From Burkholderiales bacterium (GTDB taxonomy: Bacteria > Pseudomonadota > Gammaproteobacteria > Burkholderiales > Burkholderiaceae_C), in NCBI GenBank assembly GCA_025352345.1, contig JANXTP010000204.1, positions 1-11,465 on the forward strand: a DNA stretch of 11,465 nucleotides, in the 5' to 3' direction. The notes below the pieces were generated by a model. That model worked only from the letters and a program-made list of their open reading frames with translations. It did no database searches and was not told where the DNA came from. Each line of letters begins with the position of its first letter. Positions within the stretch are counted from its first letter, which is position 1. A program made the position numbers and the translations under genes. This document shows positions 1 to 5,320 of the stretch, one piece after another.

Positions 1-36
1 CGTAGGTCCCTGGTTCGAGCCCAGGTCGGGGAGCCA
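1..36 (+). tRNA. tRNA-Asn (GTT), 3' part only
   Basis: The first 36 bases form the end of a tRNA. They cover nucleotides 41-76: variable loop, a T-arm with stem CCTGG/CCAGG and loop TTCGAGC, the acceptor 3' strand TCGGGGA, discriminator G and an encoded CCA. The anticodon lies outside the window. Identity comes from the matching copy near 9407-9454, which shows the anticodon loop CTGTTAA (GTT, asparagine). This left copy keeps the invariant C56 of the T-loop (position 16), so it is presumably the functional gene, rebuilt after integration of the element on its 3' side. Confidence 0.9.
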
Positions 37-37
37 A
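1..37 (+). repeat. attL: left copy of the tRNA-Asn 3'-end direct repeat
   Basis: Bases 1-37 match 9419-9455 with a single mismatch (C16 against A9434). The repeat probably continues left of the window, because the right copy runs back through the anticodon loop. It marks the left junction of the integrated element. Confidence 0.9.
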
Positions 38-55
38 AGTTAAGTGTTAAGAATC

Positions 56-90
56 AAGGACTTGGAAGCGTTAGCCTCCAGGTCCTTTTT
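56..90 (+). terminator. Rho-independent terminator behind tRNA-Asn, inside the element
   Basis: Stem AAGGACTTGGA (56-66) pairs with TCCAGGTCCTT (77-87) through one G-T wobble, has a 10-base loop and ends in a T run (86-90). It lies 20 bp beyond the CCA and inside the element, so the element supplies a new terminator for the restored tRNA gene. The flanking A-rich and T-rich bases might also let it stop the leftward operon ending at 152, but the T run on that strand is weak. Confidence 0.8.
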
Positions 91-114
91 CTTTGTCCCT
101 TCGCTTTGGTAGGT

Positions 115-147
115 CATGTGGCCACTATGTAGCGGCCGGTACATAGG
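115..147. repeat. Left putative integrase arm-type sites
   Basis: Two tandem 11-bp units, CATGTGGCCAC (115-125) and TATGTAGCGGC (126-136), are followed by an inverted copy, GGTACATAG (139-147). Similar units occur at the right end (9257-9278 and 9355-9363). The last two left sites also form the dyad TATGTA-N8-TACATA (126-145). Repeats of this kind flanking a core site are typical arm-binding sites of the N-terminal domain of tyrosine recombinases. The assignment to this integrase is inferred. Confidence 0.55.
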
Positions 148-151
148 CTGC

Positions 152-835
152 CTACGGGCGCAGTGCAGCGTAAGCAGCCAGCGCCGCGGCCGGCAACCAA
201 AGATAGCGAGCTGTCACCCAGGCAATGAGCGCCGGTATCCAGCCGAGAAAGATGCCCCACAAACCTCCAGAGAAGGCGCAAAGGAGGTACACCGCAACGG
301 CGAGCAAAGCTCCGATGGCACCACCGATGGTCAAGTACCAAAGGGGCGGCGACCAGCTATGGCTTGGCTTGAGATTGATGCAGACAGCGGCCAGAACGCG
401 TACCCGGTCAGCGAGTTCGGGCGGTGTGGGAGTAACTTTTTCGTACTTTGAGATAGCGGCATTCAACTCGGCCAACAGAGGGTCGGCGTCCTCTCGTGGA
501 TAGTCGATACGGATGTTCTGTAGGAAGGGCATTCCGCTTGCCCCTGGACTCACCGTGATGCTGCAACTCAAGATTGGGCGACTGAGCCAAACGGGCTCGG
601 TTCCGATGTGAACCTTAAGGGCCGTCAAGCGGGCGTCAGTGCCGCGTACTTGCTTGCAGTAGATGCGAACACCTCCGGCTCGCTCGCCCTTCAGGGCTAC
701 CAACTGGGTATGAATGCCATTTAGGAGCCGGTCCACCTCCTGCGCTGCAACATTGTCCGCCGTGCTTCTACTCTCTGTCGCCTCTTGCTCAAGAGCACGC
801 ATCTGCGCCGCTATTGTTTCTGCATCGGATTCCAT
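152..835 (-). CDS. Unknown coiled-coil and membrane protein, element left-end cargo
   Basis: The product has 227 residues and matches no family I can name. The first ~50 residues are charged, heptad-like and probably coiled coil (rich in A, E, Q and L). Residues 55-150 form a soluble, mixed segment. Residues 166-225 are strongly hydrophobic, with about three membrane helices (roughly 166-188, 190-208 and 210-225) and short loops rich in Gly and Trp. There is no N-terminal signal peptide, so the soluble part is probably cytoplasmic. It starts at ATG 835 with only a weak G-rich ribosome site. A 66-bp gap separates it from the tightly packed operon upstream, and it ends just before the left arm-type repeats. 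Position and isolation suggest cargo such as a defence or exclusion factor, but the sequence proves no function. Confidence 0.75.
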   Translation of the reverse strand: MESDAETIAAQMRALEQEATESRSTADNVAAQEVDRLLNGIHTQLVALKGERAGGVRIYCKQVRGTDARLTALKVHIGTEPVWLSRPILSCSITVSPGASGMPFLQNIRIDYPREDADPLLAELNAAISKYEKVTPTPPELADRVRVLAAVCINLKPSHSWSPPLWYLTIGGAIGALLAVAVYLLCAFSGGLWGIFLGWIPALIAWVTARYLWLPAAALAAYAALRP

Positions 836-901
836 CGGCCGGCTACCCCCGAAGTGCGCTAGTCCCTAAGGGTAGCAAAGGACTGTCTTTGCCAATCGGC
901 A

Positions 902-1090
902 CTAGATGCACTGAAGCAGCCGGGACAGTTCCCGCAGTGTCTCCCGATGCCCGCCCTTCCATGCATTGCGCGATGCCGCTGCCGTGCCTTCAGCGCTGTG
1001 CGGGCCGGTTGACTGCTCCCACGGTTTCCACGTCCTGATGCGTTCGGCTTGCTGCTGCCTTTGCTCGGGCGTCCAGTTGCGTGCGGCCAT
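902..1090 (-). CDS. Small basic protein with W-x-PWE / STGP motif, unknown function
   Basis: The product has 62 residues. It contains WTPEQRQQQAE, WKPWEQSTGP and a SRNAWKGG segment. The last resembles the TGPxTxEGKxxSxxNAxKxG pattern seen in many short proteins of proteobacterial islands and prophages; its role is not known to me. The start ATG at 1090 is preceded by AGAGGA, 8 bases upstream, a strong ribosome site. That site lies inside the coding sequence of the upstream 224-residue gene, with which this gene overlaps by about 100 bp in another frame. The strong ribosome site and recognisable motif make me favour a real gene over a shadow. The product is basic and tryptophan-rich, which would fit nucleic-acid binding, but this is inference. 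Confidence 0.7.
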   Translation of the reverse strand: MAARNWTPEQRQQQAERIRTWKPWEQSTGPHSAEGTAAASRNAWKGGHRETLRELSRLLQCI

Positions 1091-1664
1091 GCCTTTGGTC
1101 CTCTAAAAGTTCGTTCGGCTGAAAAGCGGTTTCTTGCGGGTGCGCGCTCGCAGGCGTACTGGTCGGAGCGGTCCCGTTGTTCACCTGCTGCTGCCCGCCG
1201 TTGTTGATGTTGGCTTGCTTCGCATAGACCACGGGCGGGTTCTTGATGGTGGCCAGCGTTTCGAGCGTCATGCGGCACTGGTTCTGTGCCTTCATCGCCA
1301 TGCGCATGTAGGCTTCCCACTGCTTCAGATATTCCTGATTCGTTGCCCGGCGTGCGAGGTTCGTGAAGATGCTGTCCAGGGTGTGCGCCTGAGCAATCAG
1401 CATTCCTTCCGCGCGCCGAAGGTCGCCGCGGTTCACTGCCTCAACCTGCCGCCCTAATTCAGCAGCGAGAACGTTCACATCGTGTGTGTCCCGTTGCCAG
1501 TTTTCAATAACCGCTGCGGCGTTAGTTTGAGGCAGCGTGAGTGTTCTCGCCACGGTGGCAGCGACATCAGCGGGAGTGCTGCCCGGCTCGAAGGCAAGAT
1601 GGATTGCATCGTTTGTGTACGAGGCAGCGGGTGCCGCCGTCTTTGATGCTTTCGGCTTCGTCAT
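990..1664 (-). CDS. Conserved island-type hypothetical protein, 224 residues
   Basis: The protein is mostly helical, with a long amphipathic central part (residues ~45-140; segments such as NRGDLRRAEGMLIAQAHTLD and KQWEAYMRMAMKAQNQCRMT). A low-complexity stretch rich in Asn and Gln follows (residues ~150-170), then a disordered tail. The pattern resembles hypothetical proteins that travel with primase-type genes in beta- and gammaproteobacterial islands, but I cannot name a domain or function. The start ATG (1664) overlaps the stop of the preceding gene as ATGA, so translation is probably coupled. The last ~33 codons overlap the next gene in another frame and contain its ribosome site. It could be structural or DNA-associated. 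A phage small-terminase role cannot be excluded but nothing positive supports it. Confidence 0.8.
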   Translation of the reverse strand: MTKPKASKTAAPAASYTNDAIHLAFEPGSTPADVAATVARTLTLPQTNAAAVIENWQRDTHDVNVLAAELGRQVEAVNRGDLRRAEGMLIAQAHTLDSIFTNLARRATNQEYLKQWEAYMRMAMKAQNQCRMTLETLATIKNPPVVYAKQANINNGGQQQVNNGTAPTSTPASAHPQETAFQPNELLEDQRHGRTQLDARAKAAASRTHQDVETVGAVNRPAQR

Positions 1665-1861
1665 TGCGTCCAGTCCTCCCCGTTCGCCAGTCGGTCGGCA
1701 TCCCGGCCGAACTGAAACAGCAAACCCGCGTCAGCAGCGATAGCCCGCAACAGGCCCCGCGCTGACTCTGGCAACGGGTAGCCGGTCGCCACTAAATGCG
1801 AAGCAGCCTGTATGCGCATGCACGCGGCGTCGAAGTCGTCCGCTGTCGATTCACTCATCAT
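1661..1861 (-). CDS. Unknown small acidic protein, 66 residues
   Basis: I chose ATG 1861 over an in-frame ATG further upstream at 1936. It has AAAGGA about 9 bases upstream, and its first bases overlap the stop of the nuclease gene (stop at 1853-1851). A second ATG follows immediately (1858). The product is acidic and helical: it begins MMSESTADDFDAA and has a hydrophobic helix around residues 36-50. No family is recognised. The stop overlaps the next start as ATGA (1664-1661), so it is a member of the coupled replication operon. A role as a partner or regulator of neighbouring products is possible but not shown by the sequence. Confidence 0.75.
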   Translation of the reverse strand: MMSESTADDFDAACMRIQAASHLVATGYPLPESARGLLRAIAADAGLLFQFGRDADRLANGEDWTQ

Positions 1862-2237
1862 GGTCTGATTTCCTTTGATTGTTTTCAAACTCGCGCAGCA
1901 CGTCGCGGCAATCGCGGGCCATGAAGGCCACGCCACCGGCAGCTCGGATGCGCTCCAGAAATAGCGCTTGGGCGGGGCGCAGCCGGCCAGTCGGCCCCTT
2001 CACCTCAACACCCAAAAGACGGCCGTCTTTCAGTTGCCCCAAAACGTCGGGGCAGCCGGGCCAGCCGAACCGCACAAAGCGGGCACCCATTCGGGCGGCA
2101 CCGGAGTTCATCCGCTCGCACCACGCCACCGCGGAATGCGTGCGCAGGGCTTGCAGCACCTCCAGCAGCGCGGCGGCTTCCTTGCGGTCGAGGATGCGCG
2201 GCTTCGTCTGCTCCATGCCGAACAGGTCGGCACTCAT
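1851..2237 (-). CDS. VRR-NUC domain nuclease (PD-(D/E)xK fold)
   Basis: The product has 128 residues from ATG 2237. The core of the VRR-NUC family is visible: a polar helix CERMNSGAARMG (residues ~40-51), then GCPDVLG (61-67; acidic Asp64), LLGVEVKGP (74-82; Glu78 and Lys80 of the ExK motif), then RPAQALFLERI (88-97), where Gln90 matches the conserved helix glutamine. This family cuts branched or structured DNA and is common in phages and islands beside replicative helicases and primases. The start overlaps the stop of the upstream 62-residue ORF as ATGA, so I chose it over the longer in-frame possibility at 2279. The likely job is processing replication or recombination intermediates of the element. 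Confidence 0.88.
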   Translation of the reverse strand: MSADLFGMEQTKPRILDRKEAAALLEVLQALRTHSAVAWCERMNSGAARMGARFVRFGWPGCPDVLGQLKDGRLLGVEVKGPTGRLRPAQALFLERIRAAGGVAFMARDCRDVLREFENNQRKSDHDE

Positions 2238-2422
2238 TGGTAGGCCCGCCAATGGGTGCCATCTGAAGCATGCCCACATCGAGGGGCTATCGCTGTGAGT
2301 CCAAACACAAGGTTTGCAGTCGCCGGAGCCGCTGTCCTTCCTCCCCTATAGGGGGAGAGGAGGATTTCGGCGTCGAACGTCTCCGTTTTCGGCGTTTCTG
2401 GAGAATTTCGGCGTGAGGTCAT
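2234..2422 (-). CDS. Small ORF of 62 residues overlapping a repeat array; coding status uncertain
   Basis: An ORF from ATG 2422 to TGA 2234 joins the ATPase stop (overlap ATGA, 2422-2419) to the nuclease start (overlap ATGA, 2237-2234). This phasing, repeated throughout the operon, argues for translation. The product is unlike known domains: a Thr/Arg-rich start, then ILLSPYRGGR and a weakly hydrophobic middle (NLVFGLTAIAP). Against a normal gene, the DNA carries three nucleotide repeats (ACGCCGAAA) that fall in three different reading frames, plus a 12-bp perfect palindrome. The segment may therefore mainly be a DNA or RNA signal that stays open for translation so that ribosomes reach the nuclease gene. 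Confidence 0.5.
   Translation of the reverse strand: MTSRRNSPETPKTETFDAEILLSPYRGGRTAAPATANLVFGLTAIAPRCGHASDGTHWRAYQ
2343..2414. repeat. Iteron-like ACGCCGAAA repeats with adjacent palindrome; candidate origin
   Basis: Three copies of TTTCGGCGT (plus strand) lie at 2365-2373, 2387-2395 and 2406-2414, spaced 22 and 19 bp. The outer two extend on the minus strand to ACGCCGAAATTCTCC and ACGCCGAAATCCTCC (14 of 15 identical). Next to them is the perfect palindrome CCCCTATAGGGG (2343-2354), with alternative pairing CTCCCC/GGGGAG. Direct repeats plus a dyad, immediately after a replication ATPase gene, resemble a plasmid-type origin. Function is inferred. Confidence 0.45.
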
Positions 2423-4413
2423 GCAGTCCATAACCACCCCTCATTCAGGCCCAACACACCACGCGAGACAAGGCCCGTAATGGCGTCTCTGGCGCGTGAT
2501 GTCCGTTTGTCGGTGGGGCAGGTCAGGCGGTTCGCACCAGCAATGACAGCGGCCTCCAATTCAATGCAGGGGCGTAGCGGTGGGGCTCCAGACTTGCCCG
2601 TCAATCCACCTTTGAACAGGTCACGGATGCCTTCATACACAAGGCGCTGATTACCACCCTGCGGCAACTTGGCCCGCTTCACTTCGGCGGCGCTTTCGTC
2701 TGGGCACACCACGCACGATGTCACCTGCTCGCCGTCGCTATCGGGTGCCAGTTCAACCACTCGCAGCTTGAAGGGGTGCGCTTCACCGTCGGCGCCGTCC
2801 TTGGCTTTCGCCACCTTCCATTGCCTGCGGTCGCCGTCGCGTGTCACTTCCACGGCAGCGTCCAGTGCAGCGAACAGCGATGAATGTCCGCGCAGGCCCT
2901 TGGTCGCATCCTTGCCACTGTGATGAACCGCCACCACCAGGCCACCCGTCAGCCGTTGCAGTTCCTTGGCAGCCTCAAGAATGCGGCCCATGTCCGCCGA
3001 TGCGTTTTCGTCTGCCTCAGGTGCGGCACGGTTCAAGGTGTCGAGAATGGTGACTGCACCATTGCCAGCGCCACACACGGCAGCGGCCATGTCCGCCACG
3101 TCTTGCGGCTCGGTCAGCTTGAACGGTTGCAGCACCAGGCGCAGGGCATCGGGCAGCTTGCAGTTGTTCGCTTGCTCCCATGCTTCCACGCGCAGCCTGA
3201 AGCCCGCTTCACCTTCAAGGGCGCAATACACCACGGGTGCGGCGTTCACGCGGTAGCCGAACCATTCGCGGCCCTCGGCAATCGCGGCGGCCATGTCCAG
3301 GGTCAGGAATGACTTTCCCGATGAACTGGGGCCGTAGACACTGCCAAGGCCCAGCGCAGGCAGCACACCCCGGACACGCCACGCGAGCGGCGGTAACGCA
3401 TGCAGGTCGGCACTGCCCAGCAGCTTGAAGCGAGGTTCAGGCTTTGACGGTTGCTGCGCATTCGACAGCAGCACTTCGAGCACGTCGGCCCCATCGCGCT
3501 GCGCGAGGTCGTTCACGTCGGCATTCAAAGGCCAGCCCTCTGGCATCGTCACGCACAAGGCGCCTACCTCGCGTGCGATGGCTTCGGCTTCTTCTTCCTT
3601 GCCCTTGTCAGGCACCACCACTAGTCGGGCCGATGCGTCACGCTGGCGCAGCTCCGCAGCCGCCGCGCGAACCCGGCCCCAACCGAAACACACCACCGCA
3701 GCGGCGCCGGTTGCCTTCCAGCATGCCCACGCCTGCCCGATGCCTTCGCATAGGTAGGCCGTCCCGCCTTGCTCCAATTCGCCCACGATGAACACGCCTG
3801 CCATCGGCGCGTCCTTGTGGTTTTGCTTGCCGGGCTTGCCCTCTGCCTTCAGCTTCGCAGCGACTTCGGGCGGGGCGATGTATTGCAAGCTCACCGGCTC
3901 GGTCTGGCCCATCGGCACCACCGGCACCACCAACCACCCGGCTCGATAGCCATGCTTCACCACTCGCAGGCCATCGGGGCGGCCTTGCTTGGCAATGATG
4001 TACGGGTGCGATTCGGTAGCGGTTTCGCACGCTGCCCATGCCTGCGCGGGGGACGGAACACGGCGGCCCGTATCGGTCGCCTGAGGCCCGGAGAGGGGCC
4101 GACCAGGCCGGCGCTGCAGGTGCGTGCTTTCGACGCCTTGGTGACCCTTCCAGCCGGCAGCGCGGGCCATGTGAATCAAGGTCCCGGCACCAATACCGCC
4201 TTCCGGCTTGATGCTGCGCCACACGCTGGCAACGTCGCGCTCGCTTTTGAAGTTCGGCGCGTTTGCGCTCCAGCTAATGGCGTCGTCTTCCGACAAGCCG
4301 GCTGCCTTGCCGGCCATCAGCACGCGCACCCAGCTTTCTCGGTCTGTGCCCGGGTCCAGAAACTGGAGTGCTTCGCGGGCATCCTGTGAGGTGTAAGGGG
4401 TGCCGTTACGCAT
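2419..4413 (-). CDS. Replication protein: PriCT-2, Toprim-like and RepA-like ATPase domains
   Basis: The protein has 664 residues and is the core replication enzyme of the element. Residues ~8-90 resemble the PriCT-2 primase-associated domain (DAREALQFLD, W28, SVWRSIKP). Residues ~205-315 resemble a Toprim domain, with AYLCEGIGQA (Glu223) and RLVVVPDKG (Asp269). Residues ~340-560 form a RecA/RepA-type hexameric helicase ATPase: Walker A GPSSSGKS (361-368), Walker B AVTILDTL (453-460) and VVAVHHSGKD (493-502), which fits the sensor region of RepA-like AAA proteins. The C-terminal ~100 residues may be a winged helix for DNA binding. No separate primase polymerase domain is seen, so it may load host primase or act as a helicase only. 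The start ATG 4413 overlaps the upstream 35-residue gene by 8 bp, and the stop overlaps the next ORF as ATGA. Confidence 0.92.
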   Translation of the reverse strand: MRNGTPYTSQDAREALQFLDPGTDRESWVRVLMAGKAAGLSEDDAISWSANAPNFKSERDVASVWRSIKPEGGIGAGTLIHMARAAGWKGHQGVESTHLQRRPGRPLSGPQATDTGRRVPSPAQAWAACETATESHPYIIAKQGRPDGLRVVKHGYRAGWLVVPVVPMGQTEPVSLQYIAPPEVAAKLKAEGKPGKQNHKDAPMAGVFIVGELEQGGTAYLCEGIGQAWACWKATGAAAVVCFGWGRVRAAAAELRQRDASARLVVVPDKGKEEEAEAIAREVGALCVTMPEGWPLNADVNDLAQRDGADVLEVLLSNAQQPSKPEPRFKLLGSADLHALPPLAWRVRGVLPALGLGSVYGPSSSGKSFLTLDMAAAIAEGREWFGYRVNAAPVVYCALEGEAGFRLRVEAWEQANNCKLPDALRLVLQPFKLTEPQDVADMAAAVCGAGNGAVTILDTLNRAAPEADENASADMGRILEAAKELQRLTGGLVVAVHHSGKDATKGLRGHSSLFAALDAAVEVTRDGDRRQWKVAKAKDGADGEAHPFKLRVVELAPDSDGEQVTSCVVCPDESAAEVKRAKLPQGGNQRLVYEGIRDLFKGGLTGKSGAPPLRPCIELEAAVIAGANRLTCPTDKRTSRARDAITGLVSRGVLGLNEGWLWTA

Positions 4414-4513
4414 CGGACAGCCTCAAGCTGCGGAGCAACCAAAAGGCCACGGCAGGTGGCAGCCAACCCCAGCAGGCCAGCGTCACGATGAATTGCTTTG
4501 TGCCGGTCTTCAT
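4406..4513 (-). CDS. Single-pass membrane peptide, 35 residues
   Basis: A very short gene, MKTGTKQF then a hydrophobic span (about residues 8-28: IVTLACWGWLPPAVAFWLL), ending RSLRLSDA. The ATG at 4513 overlaps the stop of the upstream gene as ATGA. Its TAA (4408-4406) lies just inside the start of the ATPase gene, an 8-bp overlap. Coupling on both sides supports expression. The sequence predicts one tryptophan- and proline-containing transmembrane helix with positive charges at both ends. It may tether replication to the membrane, or may only keep ribosomes moving into the ATPase gene. No family is recognised. Confidence 0.65.
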   Translation of the reverse strand: MKTGTKQFIVTLACWGWLPPAVAFWLLRSLRLSDA

Positions 4514-4860
4514 CGCGCACCCCGCAGCAGTTGGCGACCCTTGGTGATGGCCTCTTGCGGCAAGCGATAGCGGGAAATGGTGCGGTCGGGCTTGTGCTCT
4601 GTCGGCGCCATTTCCGGCAGTGACAGCACCGGCCAGTCGAGGTCCTTGAGTTGCTGAACGGTCGCGGCCAGGCGCCAAGAGTGGGTGATGTCTTGCCACT
4701 CCGGATGAATGAAGCTCTCACCCTTCAGAAACTCAGCCAGCAGGCGGTCGGCGAGCGTTGCGCGATTCGGCAGCCCGGGAGAAAATTCGGGCGGGTCGAT
4801 GAACGTCAGTTGCTCACCCAAGGCCCCGTCAGCCGGCAAGTTGTGCGGGGCCCTTTTCAT
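4510..4860 (-). CDS. Winged-helix (HTH_39-like) phage-type protein
   Basis: The product has 116 residues. The part from ~38 to ~105 has the layout of small winged-helix proteins often found beside phage replication genes: helix LADRLLAEFLKGE, then SWRLAATVQQLKDLDWPVLS (helix, recognition helix, Gly/Asp-Trp-Pro turn), and a wing ending ISRYRLP. The match to the HTH_39 type is by pattern only. The first ~35 residues look disordered apart from QLTFIDPPEFSPGLP. ATG 4860 overlaps the upstream stop as ATGA, and its own stop overlaps the 35-residue gene the same way. A DNA-binding role in replication initiation or regulation is plausible; it could be an initiator for the repeats upstream or downstream. 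Confidence 0.78.
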   Translation of the reverse strand: MKRAPHNLPADGALGEQLTFIDPPEFSPGLPNRATLADRLLAEFLKGESFIHPEWQDITHSWRLAATVQQLKDLDWPVLSLPEMAPTEHKPDRTISRYRLPQEAITKGRQLLRGAR

Positions 4861-5114
4861 ACTGCCACCCCCATCAGTCGGCGCAGGTCTGCAACCTTCC
4901 AGGCCAGCCGACCATGCACGCGAACCGGGCGCAGCGGCCCGTCCTCATGACATGCCCAGCCGCGCAAAGTCTGCGGCTGTCGATTCAGGTGAAATGCAGC
5001 GGTCGCGGTATCGACAGCGGCGCGGGTTTCACGGTCGAGGGAGACAAAGGCCGGAGCTTTCTTGTCCCAGTGTGCGAGCGTTGCAGGGCTCGGGTGAGTC
5101 GCGGTGTTGTCCAA
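4857..5114 (-). CDS. AlpA/excisionase-like small HTH protein (TTG start)
   Basis: The product has 85 residues. Residues ~36-82 (TATAAFHLNRQPQTLRGWA, then PVRVHGRLAWKVADLRRLMG) have the shape of MerR/AlpA-type excisionase domains: HTH with NRxPxTLRxW, a short wing with a basic turn, then LAWxVADLRRLL. Such proteins bend attachment-site DNA for excision or activate element genes. It is the first gene of the coupled replication operon. No ATG or GTG start is available: a TAA lies two codons upstream and TTG (5114-5112) follows, with a modest GGGA about 8 bases before. The start is therefore probably TTG, which may keep expression low. It is far from the integrase gene, so a regulatory role is as likely as excision. 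Confidence 0.78.
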   Translation of the reverse strand: MDNTATHPSPATLAHWDKKAPAFVSLDRETRAAVDTATAAFHLNRQPQTLRGWACHEDGPLRPVRVHGRLAWKVADLRRLMGVAV

Positions 5115-5257
5115 GGCTTAGTCCCAAAAACCCAGCAGCACAGGCCAGGTATGGAAACGAATCCTTGAACGCACAAACGGGCATCAACAAGCCTCCATGG
5201 CTATCGGTAAACAGTCCCGAAACCCTTACGAGTACTAGCTTTCCGGCCTGTTCCCTG

Positions 5258-5310
5258 GTGCACATCGTATGTGCGCCCGTCGCTTGTGCAATTTGTGCGG
5301 CTTGTGCACC
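5258..5310. promoter_or_regulatory. TTGTGC array (9-bp spacing) and GCACAT palindrome before the replication operon
   Basis: In the 206-bp gap between the 297-residue gene and the replication operon, TTGTGC occurs at 5284-5289, 5293-5298 and 5302-5307, exactly 9 bp apart. Upstream lies the inverted repeat GCACAT-CGT-ATGTGC (5260-5274). A further inverted copy, GCACAA, is at 5171-5176. The rest of the gap (5115-5257) holds no gene I can support; its promoter elements are weak. The array could be an operator cluster for one of the HTH proteins or a small iteron set. Confidence 0.5.
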
Positions 5311-5320
5311 GCGCTTGCAA

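Noticed and set aside
861..884. Dyad AGTCC...GGACT with inner CCCT/AGGG between 836 and 901 as a terminator
   Set aside because: Pairing is short and imperfect and no T run follows on either strand, so it is noted but not called.
859..1320. Minus-strand ORF of 153 residues
   Set aside because: It overlaps the 224- and 62-residue genes in a third frame, is full of Arg/Ala/His/Gln low-complexity sequence typical of GC-rich shadow frames, and has no coupled start.
2343..2357. Palindrome CCCCTATAGGGG as a transcription terminator
   Set aside because: No T run follows and it lies inside an overlapping operon; an origin or RNA-structure role fits better.
3638..4222. Minus-strand ORF of 194 residues within the ATPase gene
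   Set aside because: It is a frame-shifted shadow rich in Arg, Gly and Ala; the ATPase frame carries all domain motifs without interruption.
3769..4389. Plus-strand ORF of 206 residues antisense to the ATPase gene
   Set aside because: It lies entirely opposite clear PriCT-2/Toprim coding sequence and has no recognisable motif; it is a high-GC antisense shadow.
5115..5257. Sigma-70 promoter for the replication operon (e.g. TTGTGC-N17-CATACC on the minus strand)
   Set aside because: Both hexamers match the consensus poorly; several equally weak options exist, so no promoter is called.
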